Of a stretch of 64,000 bases of DNA, positions 1 to 7,762 are shown in pieces. How positions within the stretch are numbered: position 1 is the stretch's first letter; each line of letters opens with the position of its first letter. The stretch comes from Atopobium deltae (lineage in GTDB: Bacteria; Actinomycetota; Coriobacteriia; Coriobacteriales; Atopobiaceae), in contig NZ_KQ959484.1 of the NCBI RefSeq assembly GCF_001552785.1, positions 1 to 64,000 on the forward strand. The letters are read 5' to 3'. The position numbers and the translations under genes were made by a program. Below the pieces are notes generated by a model. The model searched no databases, was not told the origin of the DNA, and saw only the letters and a program-made list of their open reading frames with translations.

Positions 1-54
1 ATTTACAGCAAAGATGAAGATGAGGATTTGTGGCGGAAATGTGTTGTACAGTAA
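1..54 (+). CDS. possible 3' end of an upstream gene (partial)
   Basis: Frame 1 is open from the window edge to a TAA at 52-54 and encodes an acidic tail (IYSKDEDEDLWRKCVVQ). A second frame is also open to about 62, so the choice rests only on acidic composition. The product is not recognisable from 17 residues. Confidence 0.3.
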   Translation: MYSKDEDEDLWRKCVVQ

Positions 55-93
55 AGAAAAATAAAGCGTGCGCCTTACGCAAAAAAGAATGAA

Positions 94-166
94 AAAGCGG
101 GTAATTCCTGACCTTTTTCCTGACCCGCTTTTGGTCAGGAATTTTTTATCAGAAACTACCCGCTTT
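94..166 (-). terminator. nested inverted repeat, probable terminator of tRNA-Val
   Basis: Two nested stems are visible: AAAGCGGGTA (94-103) pairs with TACCCGCTTT (157-166), and AATTCCTGACC (103-113) pairs with GGTCAGGAATT (133-143). Read on the minus strand, the structure ends in GCTTTTTC followed by a second T-run (positions about 96-81). This fits a Rho-independent terminator just downstream of tRNA-Val. The repeated GGTCAGG/GCGGGT elements allow alternative pairings. Confidence 0.6.
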
Positions 167-177
167 ACCTGCTCAAA

Positions 178-252
178 TGGTGGGCGATACCAGATTCGAA
201 CTGATGACCCCTTCCGTGTGAAGGAAGTGCTCTACCACTGAGCCAATCGCCC
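178..252 (-). tRNA. tRNA-Val (anticodon CAC)
   Basis: The reverse complement folds as a full cloverleaf with acceptor arm GGGCGAT/ATCGCCC, discriminator A and an encoded CCA (178-180). The anticodon stem CTTCC/GGAAG encloses the loop TTCACAC, giving anticodon CAC, which reads GTG valine codons. Confidence 0.95.
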
Positions 253-306
253 AGACGTAGATACTATAGCAGAATCCCTCACGCTGCAGTACCGATTCAC
301 AAAAAT

Positions 307-744
307 TTACTCGGTAAGCATGGCCTTGATCATCCAAATTTGCTTGTTGTAGTCATTTACATGATCCTCAAGCAAATCAACGGTGCTGAACCAGCCTTCT
401 TCGTCAGCAGCGTTACGCAAGTCGGTAGCAGTCTTACGAACGAGCTCAAGGTCAGACAGCAAGGTGTCCAAAACCTCTGCGCAGGTGTACTGCTTGGAAG
501 GAACTTCCTTAACATGTGCAAGCTGCAGATACTCAGCCATGGTAGAAGCGGGAACCAAGCCAAACATGCGGATAAGCTCAGCAACCTCGTCCATGCGCTC
601 CTGTGCTTTTTCGTACTCAGCCTCGGTGTACTTGTGAACAGCCAGGAAATTCTTGCCAACAACGTTCCAGTGCAAGTTCGAAATCTTAATAGAAAGTACA
701 GCCATATCTGCTAAGTACTCGTTGAATTCTTTTTCAAGTTTCAT
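307..744 (-). CDS. dps: Dps-family ferritin-like DNA-binding protein
   Basis: This 145-residue protein is a Dps/mini-ferritin. The family oxidises Fe(II) with H2O2, stores the iron in a 12-subunit shell and protects DNA. The intersubunit ferroxidase residues can be followed: H25 in NLHWNV, H37, D52 and E56 in RMDEVAE, with E41 where many homologues have Asp. There is no long lysine-rich N-terminal tail, so direct DNA binding is less certain. The ATG at 744 has a strong AAGGAGG ribosome site seven bases upstream. It appears to be monocistronic and fits oxidative-stress defence in an anaerobe. Confidence 0.93.
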   Translation of the reverse strand: MKLEKEFNEYLADMAVLSIKISNLHWNVVGKNFLAVHKYTEAEYEKAQERMDEVAELIRMFGLVPASTMAEYLQLAHVKEVPSKQYTCAEVLDTLLSDLELVRKTATDLRNAADEEGWFSTVDLLEDHVNDYNKQIWMIKAMLTE

Positions 745-791
745 ACAAACCCCTCCTTAGGTAGACGCCGACATCCTTGTTGCTGTCAATT

Positions 792-819
792 GTTAGTGTT
801 GTTACGTTAGTGTTGTTAC
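792..819. repeat. perfect 14-bp tandem repeat
   Basis: GTTAGTGTTGTTAC occurs twice head-to-tail (792-805 and 806-819). The second copy contains the stop codon of the small gene at 816-938, and the repeat lies just upstream of dps. A possible -35-like TTGACA for dps sits at 789-784 on the minus strand, without a convincing -10. Confidence 0.9.
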
Positions 820-938
820 TTCTTTTTTGACTTACGTACCACAATGGCTCCTACAATAACAAGCACGGCGATAAGACCGATGACAATAGGAATAATGACG
901 TTAAAATCATCCATTGTGTAAGGCAGCAATCCAGACAT
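816..938 (-). CDS. small single-pass membrane protein, 40 aa
   Basis: A 40-codon frame runs from ATG (938-936) to TAA (818-816). A polar N-terminus (MSGLLPYTMDDFN) is followed by an unbroken hydrophobic helix (about residues 14-34, rich in V, I, L, G and A) and a basic tail RKSKKK. By the positive-inside rule the C-terminus should be cytoplasmic. An AAAAGAG stretch precedes the ATG, and a second Met at residue 9 is an alternative start. It lies upstream of dps on the same strand, so co-transcription is possible. I do not recognise a family. The composition is convincing for a real small membrane protein, but this cannot be proven from sequence alone. Confidence 0.55.
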   Translation of the reverse strand: MSGLLPYTMDDFNVIIPIVIGLIAVLVIVGAIVVRKSKKK

Positions 939-1258
939 AAAACATCTCTTTTCCAACTACTTGTGTACCGAACGTACACAAGTACTGTATTCCCCGTCTG
1001 AGACTTCTCAAACAAAATATTTTTATTTGTGACACGCTTGTGTATGACAGGTCGGACACAAGCAGAGACTTTGTTCTCTTCGCTCTTAAACCTTTGAACA
1101 AGACTACTCATTTTGAATGGGAGTTAAGAAAGTTTATATCGTTAAACCAGCCGGACTAATAAAGTAGAGGATTATTCAAATGTAGAGGATTATTCAAATT
1201 TCTAAACACAACAAATAACAACAGGATGATAGAAAGAGAAATTAGTGGAATTCTATGC
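939..1258. other. AT-rich intergenic region
   Basis: Apart from the 18-bp tandem repeat at 1164-1199, I see no supported gene. Minus-strand frames here lack a ribosome site and have erratic composition. One frame next to the TM2 remnant encodes a short hydrophobic stretch (IPLISLSIILLLFVVF), which may be residual coding sequence. Confidence 0.5.
1164..1199. repeat. perfect 18-bp tandem duplication
   Basis: GTAGAGGATTATTCAAAT is present twice in direct succession (1164-1181 and 1182-1199). It lies in the AT-rich region next to the decayed TM2 gene, and no coding role is apparent. Confidence 0.9.
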
Positions 1259-1536
1259 CTATTTAAAAAATTGGATAAGTCTTCTTCTTTTTTGAGAAAA
1301 ACGGATCTTTAGTACTCCCATACCCGTATCGCCCAGCATAAAGCGGGCAACTCCTAAGGAACCTAGAAAAATAGACACTAGTAGTATGGTAGTCGGATCT
1401 TTAAATTCTGTAGCCTGAATACTTAAAAAGTATCGTCATCAGCTCTTTCTAATTTTTGTCTGATAATCGGAATTGAAGCAGACTCAAAGTATTTTGCATT
1501 AGTAGTCAAAAATAGGTCGATTTTTTGCTTGTCCAT
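1259..1536 (-). pseudogene. frameshifted and truncated TM2-domain protein
   Basis: The locus starts well: AAGGAG (1551-1546) lies nine bases before ATG (1536), and the frame reads MDKQKIDLFLTTNAKYF, as in TM2-domain proteins of gut bacteria. It hits TAA at 1425-1423 after 37 codons. Adding one T to the run just before that stop restores a frame reading IQATEFKDPTTILLVSIFLG and then RFMLGDTGMGVLKI, the TM2 signature (FKDPTT..RFMLGDTGLG). After VLKI the usual second half (cysteine/glycine-rich turn and second membrane helix) is missing and a basic sequence runs to TAG at 1259. I infer a pseudogene with a one-base loss in a homopolymer plus C-terminal loss. The frameshift alone could be a sequencing error; the missing C-terminus could not. 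Confidence 0.75.
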
Positions 1537-1818
1537 AAAATCCGTCTCCTTTTAAGCTTTGTAGTCGAGTTTTACTAACTTTTCACGGGAAGAATAGCAT
1601 TTGGAGGGTGAGTCAAGTCTGATTTTGTGAAGTCCGACTTTTGGTTTAAGAACGCAAATTTTCTAAATTCTCAGACTCATTTGTACGCTTAGCAAACTCA
1701 TCAGTACGTGTACACATGAGTTTAAAAATTAACAGGAAAAGAAAAAAATACGATAATTTAAAACTGCTACTTGACCCACGGGCAAGCTCTGCTATAGTGT
1801 TTAATGCAATCAAGCCAC

Positions 1819-1894
1819 GGGGAATTAGCTCAGCTGGGAGAGCGCATGGCTGGCAGCCATGAGGTCAGGGGTTCGATCCCCCTATTCTCCACCA
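1819..1894 (+). tRNA. tRNA-Ala (anticodon GGC)
   Basis: The acceptor GGGGAAT pairs with ATTCTCC, followed by discriminator A and encoded CCA (1892-1894). The anticodon stem CATGG/CCATG encloses CTGGCAG, giving anticodon GGC for alanine. The D and T arms are regular. Confidence 0.95.
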
Positions 1895-1903
1895 ATGAAT
1901 ATG

Positions 1904-1936
1904 AAAGCGGCGGCTTTTTTAACCGCCGCTTTTTTT
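1904..1936 (+). terminator. Rho-independent terminator after tRNA-Ala
   Basis: AAAGCGGCGG (1904-1913) pairs with CCGCCGCTTT (1923-1932) around an AT-rich loop, and the T-run continues to 1936. It separates tRNA-Ala from the next tRNA. Confidence 0.9.
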
Positions 1937-2005
1937 GAAGACCTTTTGAAGGTTTTGAAACCTTTTGAAACGTGAAACGCTTTTTTGAAGGTTTGTTGGG
2001 TAAAT

Positions 2006-2081
2006 GGGCCCATGGCGCAACGGTTAGCGCAGGGGACTCATAATCCCTGGGTTGGGGGTTCAAATCCCTCTGGGCCCACCA
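2006..2081 (+). tRNA. tRNA with CAT anticodon (Met or Ile2)
   Basis: The acceptor GGGCCCA/TGGGCCC, discriminator A and encoded CCA form a complete cloverleaf. The loop CTCATAA gives anticodon CAT. The acceptor starts with a G-C pair and no initiator-type mismatch, so this is elongator tRNA-Met or a lysidine-modified tRNA-Ile2. I cannot decide between these without comparative identity elements. Confidence 0.93.
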
Positions 2082-2165
2082 TTTACCAGTTCATCACAAT
2101 TTAAAACTAACCTCGGGCAGCATCGGCCTTCTCAAATCGCACCGCGTCGGGCTTCTCTGTACACA

Positions 2166-3881
2166 CTAATCCCGCGCAGAGGCGACCTTCTCTGCAAGAT
2201 ACGAAACAACCTCATCAAGCGCTATCTCGACACGCTCGCCCGTCTGGCGACACTTGAGCTCCACCTTGCCATTCGCGAGGGCCTTTTTACCACAAATAAG
2301 CTGATACGGAATGCCGATAAGATCGGCGTCGGCAAACTTCACACCAGGCCGCTCCTTGCGGTCGTCGACAAGCACTTCGACTCCGTGTGCGGCAAGCTGC
2401 TGCGCGAGGCGTTGCGCTGCGGGCCACACCAGATCATCGTTCGTGTCCAGCGGGACGATTTCGACCTCGTACGGCGCGACGCTCATGGGCCAGTAAATAC
2501 CGTGCTCATCGTGGCACTGCTCAATAATAGCCGATAGCGCGCGCGACACGCCGATACCGTAGCAGCCCATGACAAACGGCTTCTCTTTGCCGTCTTCATC
2601 CATGAAGTAAGCGTGCATAGCCTCGGAATACTTCGTACCAAGCTGGAAGACCTGCGCAACCTCGATGCCGCGGGCAGCCTTGAGCGGCGCGTCACATTTG
2701 GGGCAGCCGTCGCCAGCCTTGGCCGAAATAAGGTCCGCCCAGCTGTTAATGCTAAAGTCGCGACCCTGTTGGGCGTGAATCAGGTGGTAGTCCTTCTCGT
2801 TAGCGCCACAACACCAAAATGCTTTGTCTTGCAGGGTTTTATCGGCATACACCACCACGTCGGCACTCAGACCTACGGGGCCGATAAACCCTTTGATGAG
2901 CTGGGCTTGCTCAAGCTCTTCGTCAGTCATGAGATGGTAGTCACCAAAGAGCTTCTCGGCCTTGCAATCGTTGAGGTCGTGATCCCCTGGGACAAAAACG
3001 ACCACTGGGGTGCCCTTCTCGTCGAGAAGGGCAAGCGCTTTAACGGTCGCCGCTTCGGGAAGCTGCAATGTGTCTGCAAGCTCGGCAATCGTGGTGACGC
3101 CAGGGGTGTGGACTCGCACAAGCTCTCCTTCGCCCGCGCTTGCAAGCGTCACGTTGGCGGTAGCGGCCTCGACATCGGCTGCCCAGGAGCAGGCGTCGCA
3201 GTAGACGAGCTCGGCCTCACCAGCATCGGCCAAAGCCATAAACTCAACTGAGGTATCGCCACCAATTTGACCAGAGTCGGCCACAACGGGAAGGCAACGT
3301 AGGCCGATGCGCTCGCAAATATGCGCATAGGCGTCTTTTTCCTGATCGTAGCATTCCTGCAGGCTGACCTGGTTGGCACTGAAGGAGTAGCCGTCCTTCA
3401 TAATAAACTCGCGCCCGCGCATCAGACCAAAACGAGGACGGCGCTCGTCGCGGAACTTATCTTGAATCTGATACAGGGTCACGGGCAGCTGCTTGTACGA
3501 ACGCAACTCGTTGCGCACGAGGTCCACAAAGGTTTCTTCGTGGGTGGGACCCAGTGCAAAGGTGTGCTCGTGACGATCGTGCATACGCATGAGCTCGGGG
3601 CCGTACACATCCCAACGGCCCGACTGCTCCCAAAGCTCGGAGTCGGTCAGGATGGGAACCAGCATTTCTTGTGCATCGATGGCGTCCATCTCTTCACGAA
3701 TGATGGCTTCGATTTTGAACAAACTACGCCATGCTAGAGGCAAATAGCTGTACAAACCAGAGGCAGATTTACGAATCATACCCGCGCGAAGCATCAGGCG
3801 ATGGCTTACCAACTCCGCGTCGGCGGGGTCCTCTTTGAGCGTGGGTGCATACAGTTTACTCATGCAATGAAATGACTTCAC
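2166..3881 (-). CDS. proS: prolyl-tRNA synthetase
   Basis: Class II synthetase that attaches proline to tRNA-Pro. The bacterial-type N-terminus (MSKLYAPTLKEDPADAELVS) is followed by the catalytic core with the TH-EETF segment (GPTHEETFVDLVRNEL), a central insertion domain resembling a YbaK-like editing module (roughly residues 225-385), and the C-terminal anticodon-binding domain. I choose GTG at 3881 because AAAGGA lies six bases upstream; this gives 571 residues, normal for the bacterial type. The Met at 3863 has no ribosome site. It is the last gene of the rpsB-to-proS block, 46 bases after ispG. A perfect palindrome of two CGAGAAGGGC words lies inside the gene at 3012-3032. Confidence 0.95.
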   Translation of the reverse strand: MKSFHCMSKLYAPTLKEDPADAELVSHRLMLRAGMIRKSASGLYSYLPLAWRSLFKIEAIIREEMDAIDAQEMLVPILTDSELWEQSGRWDVYGPELMRMHDRHEHTFALGPTHEETFVDLVRNELRSYKQLPVTLYQIQDKFRDERRPRFGLMRGREFIMKDGYSFSANQVSLQECYDQEKDAYAHICERIGLRCLPVVADSGQIGGDTSVEFMALADAGEAELVYCDACSWAADVEAATANVTLASAGEGELVRVHTPGVTTIAELADTLQLPEAATVKALALLDEKGTPVVVFVPGDHDLNDCKAEKLFGDYHLMTDEELEQAQLIKGFIGPVGLSADVVVYADKTLQDKAFWCCGANEKDYHLIHAQQGRDFSINSWADLISAKAGDGCPKCDAPLKAARGIEVAQVFQLGTKYSEAMHAYFMDEDGKEKPFVMGCYGIGVSRALSAIIEQCHDEHGIYWPMSVAPYEVEIVPLDTNDDLVWPAAQRLAQQLAAHGVEVLVDDRKERPGVKFADADLIGIPYQLICGKKALANGKVELKCRQTGERVEIALDEVVSYLAEKVASARD

Positions 3882-3927
3882 GAAGGGTCCTTTCTGGTTA
3901 CGTAGTGCGTTGTAGCACGCATCAACA

Positions 3928-5064
3928 TTATGCATCTGAGATTTTATCAGCATCAAGGCGTTTGGTGTCAGCAACGAAACGCTTATCAATTTCTTCAAAC
4001 AATGCGTCAATAATTTGATCCTCGGGAACGCGTCGCAGAGTTTGTCCTTTGACAAACACGACGCCCTGGCCCACACCGCAAGCCACGCCAATATCGGCCG
4101 TGCGCGCCTCTCCAGGGCCGTTAACCGCGCAGCCCATGACCGCCACCGAAATGGGAACTTTTATCTTTTGCAGCCGCTGCTGCACTTCTTCGGCAATGGG
4201 AATCAGATTTACTTTGGTTCGTCCGCAGGTAGGACAGCTCACGAGCTCGGGATTGCGACGGCGCATCCCCAGCGACGCCATAATTTCCCAAGCAACCTTG
4301 ATCTCGTCGGCAGGATCGGCTGTCAGCGACACACGCATCGTATCGCCAATACCCTCTTCGAGCAGCGCACCCAAGCCCACGGCCGATTTTATCGTCCCCT
4401 GGAATTTGGTGCCTGCCTCGGTAATGCCGATATGCAGTGGCACACAGGGCAGCTCGCGCGAGAGCTGGCGATAGGTTTGAATGGTGGTCACCACGTCATG
4501 CGCCTTGGCCGAAACGACAACGTCTTCGAAGCCCTTCTCGGCAAAATGCTGCACAAATGAGAGCGCGGACGCCGCCAGTTTTTGAGGAAGCGTCATGTCC
4601 TGGCGCGTGTCAAACTCTCGCGCGAGCGAGCCTGCGTTGACACCAATGCGAATGGGAATATGAGCGCTTTGCGCCTCGTCGATAATAGCGTCGACCTTGA
4701 CAAACGAACCGATATTGCCAGGGTTAATGCGCAGCGCCGCAGCGCCTGCTGCGGTTGCCGCCAGCGCGAGCCGATAATCAAAATGAATGTCGGCTACAAC
4801 GGGCAGCGGCGAGTTCGCGCAAATCTGCTTGAAGCCGTCCAACACATGCTTGGTGGGCACGGCAACACGGATGATTTCGCAGCCAGCATCAGCAAGAACG
4901 CGGATTTGCTCGAGGGTTTGAGCGGCGTTGGCCGTATCGGTTGTGGTCATCGATTGCACACTCACGGGTGCTCCCCCACCAACCGCAACAGGACCAACAA
5001 AGACCTGCCGCGTGAGGGCACGAGGAATTCTGTGAAGGTTCGAAACAATCATGACGCATATCAC
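3928..5064 (-). CDS. ispG: 4-hydroxy-3-methylbut-2-enyl diphosphate synthase
   Basis: IspG/GcpE converts 2-C-methyl-D-erythritol cyclodiphosphate to HMBPP in the MEP isoprenoid pathway, using a [4Fe-4S] cluster. At 378 residues it has the TIM-barrel N-terminus (VGGGAPVSVQSMTTTDT) and the C-terminal cluster ligands in CPTCGR and MGCAVNGPGE. The start is ambiguous between GTG at 5064 and ATG at 5052. The gene follows rseP directly, and dxr lies two genes upstream, so two MEP-pathway steps share this operon. Confidence 0.95.
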   Translation of the reverse strand: MICVMIVSNLHRIPRALTRQVFVGPVAVGGGAPVSVQSMTTTDTANAAQTLEQIRVLADAGCEIIRVAVPTKHVLDGFKQICANSPLPVVADIHFDYRLALAATAAGAAALRINPGNIGSFVKVDAIIDEAQSAHIPIRIGVNAGSLAREFDTRQDMTLPQKLAASALSFVQHFAEKGFEDVVVSAKAHDVVTTIQTYRQLSRELPCVPLHIGITEAGTKFQGTIKSAVGLGALLEEGIGDTMRVSLTADPADEIKVAWEIMASLGMRRRNPELVSCPTCGRTKVNLIPIAEEVQQRLQKIKVPISVAVMGCAVNGPGEARTADIGVACGVGQGVVFVKGQTLRRVPEDQIIDALFEEIDKRFVADTKRLDADKISDA

Positions 5065-5066
5065 AC

Positions 5067-6476
5067 CTACAGCAAGCGCAGGATGTCGTTTCCGACCACC
5101 GCAATAAAGAGCAGGAAAAACAGAGCAACGCCAACGTACGAAAAGTACATCTGCGTTTTCTCACTCAGGGGTCTACCCATAAGTGCCTGGATGCATTCAA
5201 TGAACAGCTTGCCACCGTCCAAAGGTGGTATGGGCAAAATGTTCATCAGCGCAAGCGAAATAGAAATCATTGCCGCAAAGATGAAGAGCTCCGAAATGCC
5301 CGATGCTGCAGCTTGCGAGGCCATGAGCGAAATACCGATGACCGATGACGACTGAGATACGACCCCGATGGTCTGCGTCGGCGTGATCAGTTTGAGGGCG
5401 AACTTCCCCACCTGAACTACATAATCAAAGGTAAATGCTACCGAGTCGGCCAGCGACAAACGAACATGCTTTACAGGCGCGCGGATGCCCAAAACTTTGT
5501 CATGTTCCGTCGGCGTGATGGTGACGGTTTTTTGTGCAGCGACATCCTTGGCACCACCGCCAGGCGTATACGTTATGGTAAAGGGCTTTTTTGCCGAGAA
5601 GCCCGAGCGTAAAGCCACAGAAATATCCGAGAAGGACGAAACCTTGGTATCGTTTATCGCGACGATCGTGTCACCCGAGGCAAGACCAGCCTTAGCTGCC
5701 AGCGAATTGGCATCCACGGTCCCCAGTGTGTTGGTGTTGACGCCCATGCTGCGGCCCAAAACGCTCATCGCCAGCACCATGAGCAGCACACCCGTAATAA
5801 GGCTCGCTACGGGACCCGCAAAAATCATGGCAAAGCGCTGCCAAAAGCCTTTTCCGCAATACGTGTTTGCACGCTCACACTGCAAAAACTCTTCTGCTGG
5901 CATCGGGAGCGGCTGCAAGCTACCAGGCTCATACAACCGAGAAGACCGATCAAAACCATCGTCAAATTGCGTACGCAGTGCGGCGTCACGAAGTGTTGTG
6001 CGATAGGTTTCGGGAAGTGTGGCGCTGCTGGTAGTGGGCACGGCAGCAGGCTGTTCGCTAGGCTGCTCGTCAGCAGCGGCTTCCAGCGACGCCCAGTCAA
6101 CAAGCAGCTCAAATGCGTCGTATGCCTCATCTTCTGTACAACCAAGCGCAGCAACGACTTCGCTCACGCTTGCACGCCCGTGCTCCTGCACGTAAGCAAA
6201 AATTTCGGCAAGGTAGGGCTTATTCGCTGCACCCATGCCGCAAATGCGCGTATAGCCGCCAAGCAGGATGGGCGTTATGCCAAACTGCGTGCCATGCTTT
6301 TTGCTGCGATATGCTAAGCGCCAGCGCGATGGAAGCCCGATGAAGAATTCAGTGACGCGAGCATGACAGCCTCGTGCTGCAAAATAGTGACCTGCCTCGT
6401 GGGCGGTTACCAGCAGCGAGAGCACGAGCACGCCCCAAAAGGCGGCCGAAAGTATAGTCAGCAATTGTTGTGTCAT
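5067..6476 (-). CDS. rseP: RseP-family site-2 metalloprotease with an inserted domain
   Basis: Intramembrane zinc protease of the RseP/site-2 family. HEAGH (residues 26-30) in the first membrane helix is the zinc site, a PDZ domain spans about residues 250-325, and NILPIPPLDGGKLF carries the third ligand. At 469 residues it is longer than usual. Between the first GGY loop and the FAGP helix (about 84-205) lies an extra segment of about 120 residues. Its first part (about 87-133) looks like a small winged-helix fold, followed by a Pro/Ala/Glu-rich linker. The start overlaps the dxr stop by four bases. By family knowledge it cleaves membrane-embedded anti-sigma factors or signal-peptide remnants; the substrate here is unknown. 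Confidence 0.9.
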   Translation of the reverse strand: MTQQLLTILSAAFWGVLVLSLLVTAHEAGHYFAARGCHARVTEFFIGLPSRWRLAYRSKKHGTQFGITPILLGGYTRICGMGAANKPYLAEIFAYVQEHGRASVSEVVAALGCTEDEAYDAFELLVDWASLEAAADEQPSEQPAAVPTTSSATLPETYRTTLRDAALRTQFDDGFDRSSRLYEPGSLQPLPMPAEEFLQCERANTYCGKGFWQRFAMIFAGPVASLITGVLLMVLAMSVLGRSMGVNTNTLGTVDANSLAAKAGLASGDTIVAINDTKVSSFSDISVALRSGFSAKKPFTITYTPGGGAKDVAAQKTVTITPTEHDKVLGIRAPVKHVRLSLADSVAFTFDYVVQVGKFALKLITPTQTIGVVSQSSSVIGISLMASQAAASGISELFIFAAMISISLALMNILPIPPLDGGKLFIECIQALMGRPLSEKTQMYFSYVGVALFFLLFIAVVGNDILRLL

Positions 6477-7762
6477 AGGGCAACCTCATGCGTGTATTCA
6501 GTCGCAAGCTTTCGAGCCTGCTGATCGAGCTCCAGCGCCTGCTCCAAAGACGTAAGCGCCTGTGCGTCCATACGGTTCATCACGTGTTCGACAACGTCGG
6601 CGATGTGCAAAAACGAGATCCTCCCCTGTCGAAATGCTAGGTTCGCGATTTCGTTTGCAGCATTCACAACGCAAGGAACAGATCCTCCAAGTCGTCCCGC
6701 TTCGCGGGCAAGCGCTAAACAGCGGAAGGTCTTCTCGTCAGGCTTACCAAACTCAAGGGGTGCCATCTGACAAAAATCCAGCGGCTTTGCGGGTGGATCC
6801 CAGCGCTCGGGATAGCTAAAGGCGTACTGAATGGGATTGCGCATATCCGAGGGGCCAAGCTGCGCGATGACCGAGCCATCGGTGTTTTCGATCATGGAAT
6901 GAATGCTGCTTTGGCGCTGGATCAGCACGGTGATGTCGTCGACGGGCACACCAAACAGGTGATGCGCCTCGAGCACCTCGAAGCCCTTGTTCATCAGCGT
7001 CGCCGAATCGATGGTGATTTTGGGACCCATGCGCCAGTTGGGGTGCTTCAGCGCTTGCTCGGCAGTAACATCACGCAGTTCATGGGTGGTTTTTCCGTAA
7101 AACGGGCCGCCCGAACAGGTCAGCCAAATGCGTGCCAGTTGCGATGCCGGAACACCCGCCAGACATTGAAAAATGGCGGAATGCTCGGAGTCAACAGGGA
7201 TGAGCTTACCTGGCCTTACTAACGGCATGAGAAGATCGCCAGCGCAGACGAGCGCTTCTTTGTTGGCGAGTGCGAGGATCTTATCGTTGATAAGAGCGGT
7301 GTAGGCTGGCAAAATACCTGCAGCTCCAACCACGCTTACCAGCACGAGGTCCACCTCCTCAAGCGCAGCAAGGTCTGCCACAGCTTGCGAACCAAAGCCG
7401 ATTGCGAGCGACGACATCTGCGGCGCGGGCACAGATGTCGTCTGCGGTGTGGCTACGGGATGCTGCCGTTGAGAGTCAGCCCACTTCAAAATCGCGGGAT
7501 TATCCTTTTGCGCCTCGTCTGAAAACGCCAACTGAGTGACGCCAAACTCCTGTGCTAACGAAAGTAGCTTTTCAACCGAATTGCGCGCCGACATTGCCAC
7601 AACCTGCAGTTTATCGGCATGTTTGCGGCAGACGTCCAACGCTTGCAAGCCCACCGAGCCTGTCGCACCAAGAATGGCGACATGCAAGGGCTGCGATGCA
7701 TCTTGCAACGTATGCTGCGACGCAAACTGCGATGCATCTTGCGGTGTATGTAAAATACTCAA
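6473..7762 (-). CDS. dxr: 1-deoxy-D-xylulose 5-phosphate reductoisomerase
   Basis: DXR is the NADPH-dependent step from DXP to MEP. It has the Rossmann motif GATGSVG, the metal/substrate segment PVDSEHSAIFQ and a normal C-terminal helical domain (429 residues). The start is TTG at 7762 with a GGTGGGG ribosome site, overlapping the cdsA stop (TTGA). The N-terminus contains imperfect repeats (QDASQ..HTLQDASQ), and a Gln/Pro-rich insertion of about 25 residues interrupts the NADPH domain. Both are encoded by short direct and inverted DNA repeats and are probably surface loops. Confidence 0.95.
   Translation of the reverse strand: MSILHTPQDASQFASQHTLQDASQPLHVAILGATGSVGLQALDVCRKHADKLQVVAMSARNSVEKLLSLAQEFGVTQLAFSDEAQKDNPAILKWADSQRQHPVATPQTTSVPAPQMSSLAIGFGSQAVADLAALEEVDLVLVSVVGAAGILPAYTALINDKILALANKEALVCAGDLLMPLVRPGKLIPVDSEHSAIFQCLAGVPASQLARIWLTCSGGPFYGKTTHELRDVTAEQALKHPNWRMGPKITIDSATLMNKGFEVLEAHHLFGVPVDDITVLIQRQSSIHSMIENTDGSVIAQLGPSDMRNPIQYAFSYPERWDPPAKPLDFCQMAPLEFGKPDEKTFRCLALAREAGRLGGSVPCVVNAANEIANLAFRQGRISFLHIADVVEHVMNRMDAQALTSLEQALELDQQARKLATEYTHEVAL

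Noticed and set aside
851-1111. 86-codon minus-strand frame overlapping the small membrane-protein gene
   Set aside because: No ribosome site, erratic composition rich in Cys and Ser, and it overlaps in a different frame the more convincing 40-codon membrane gene.
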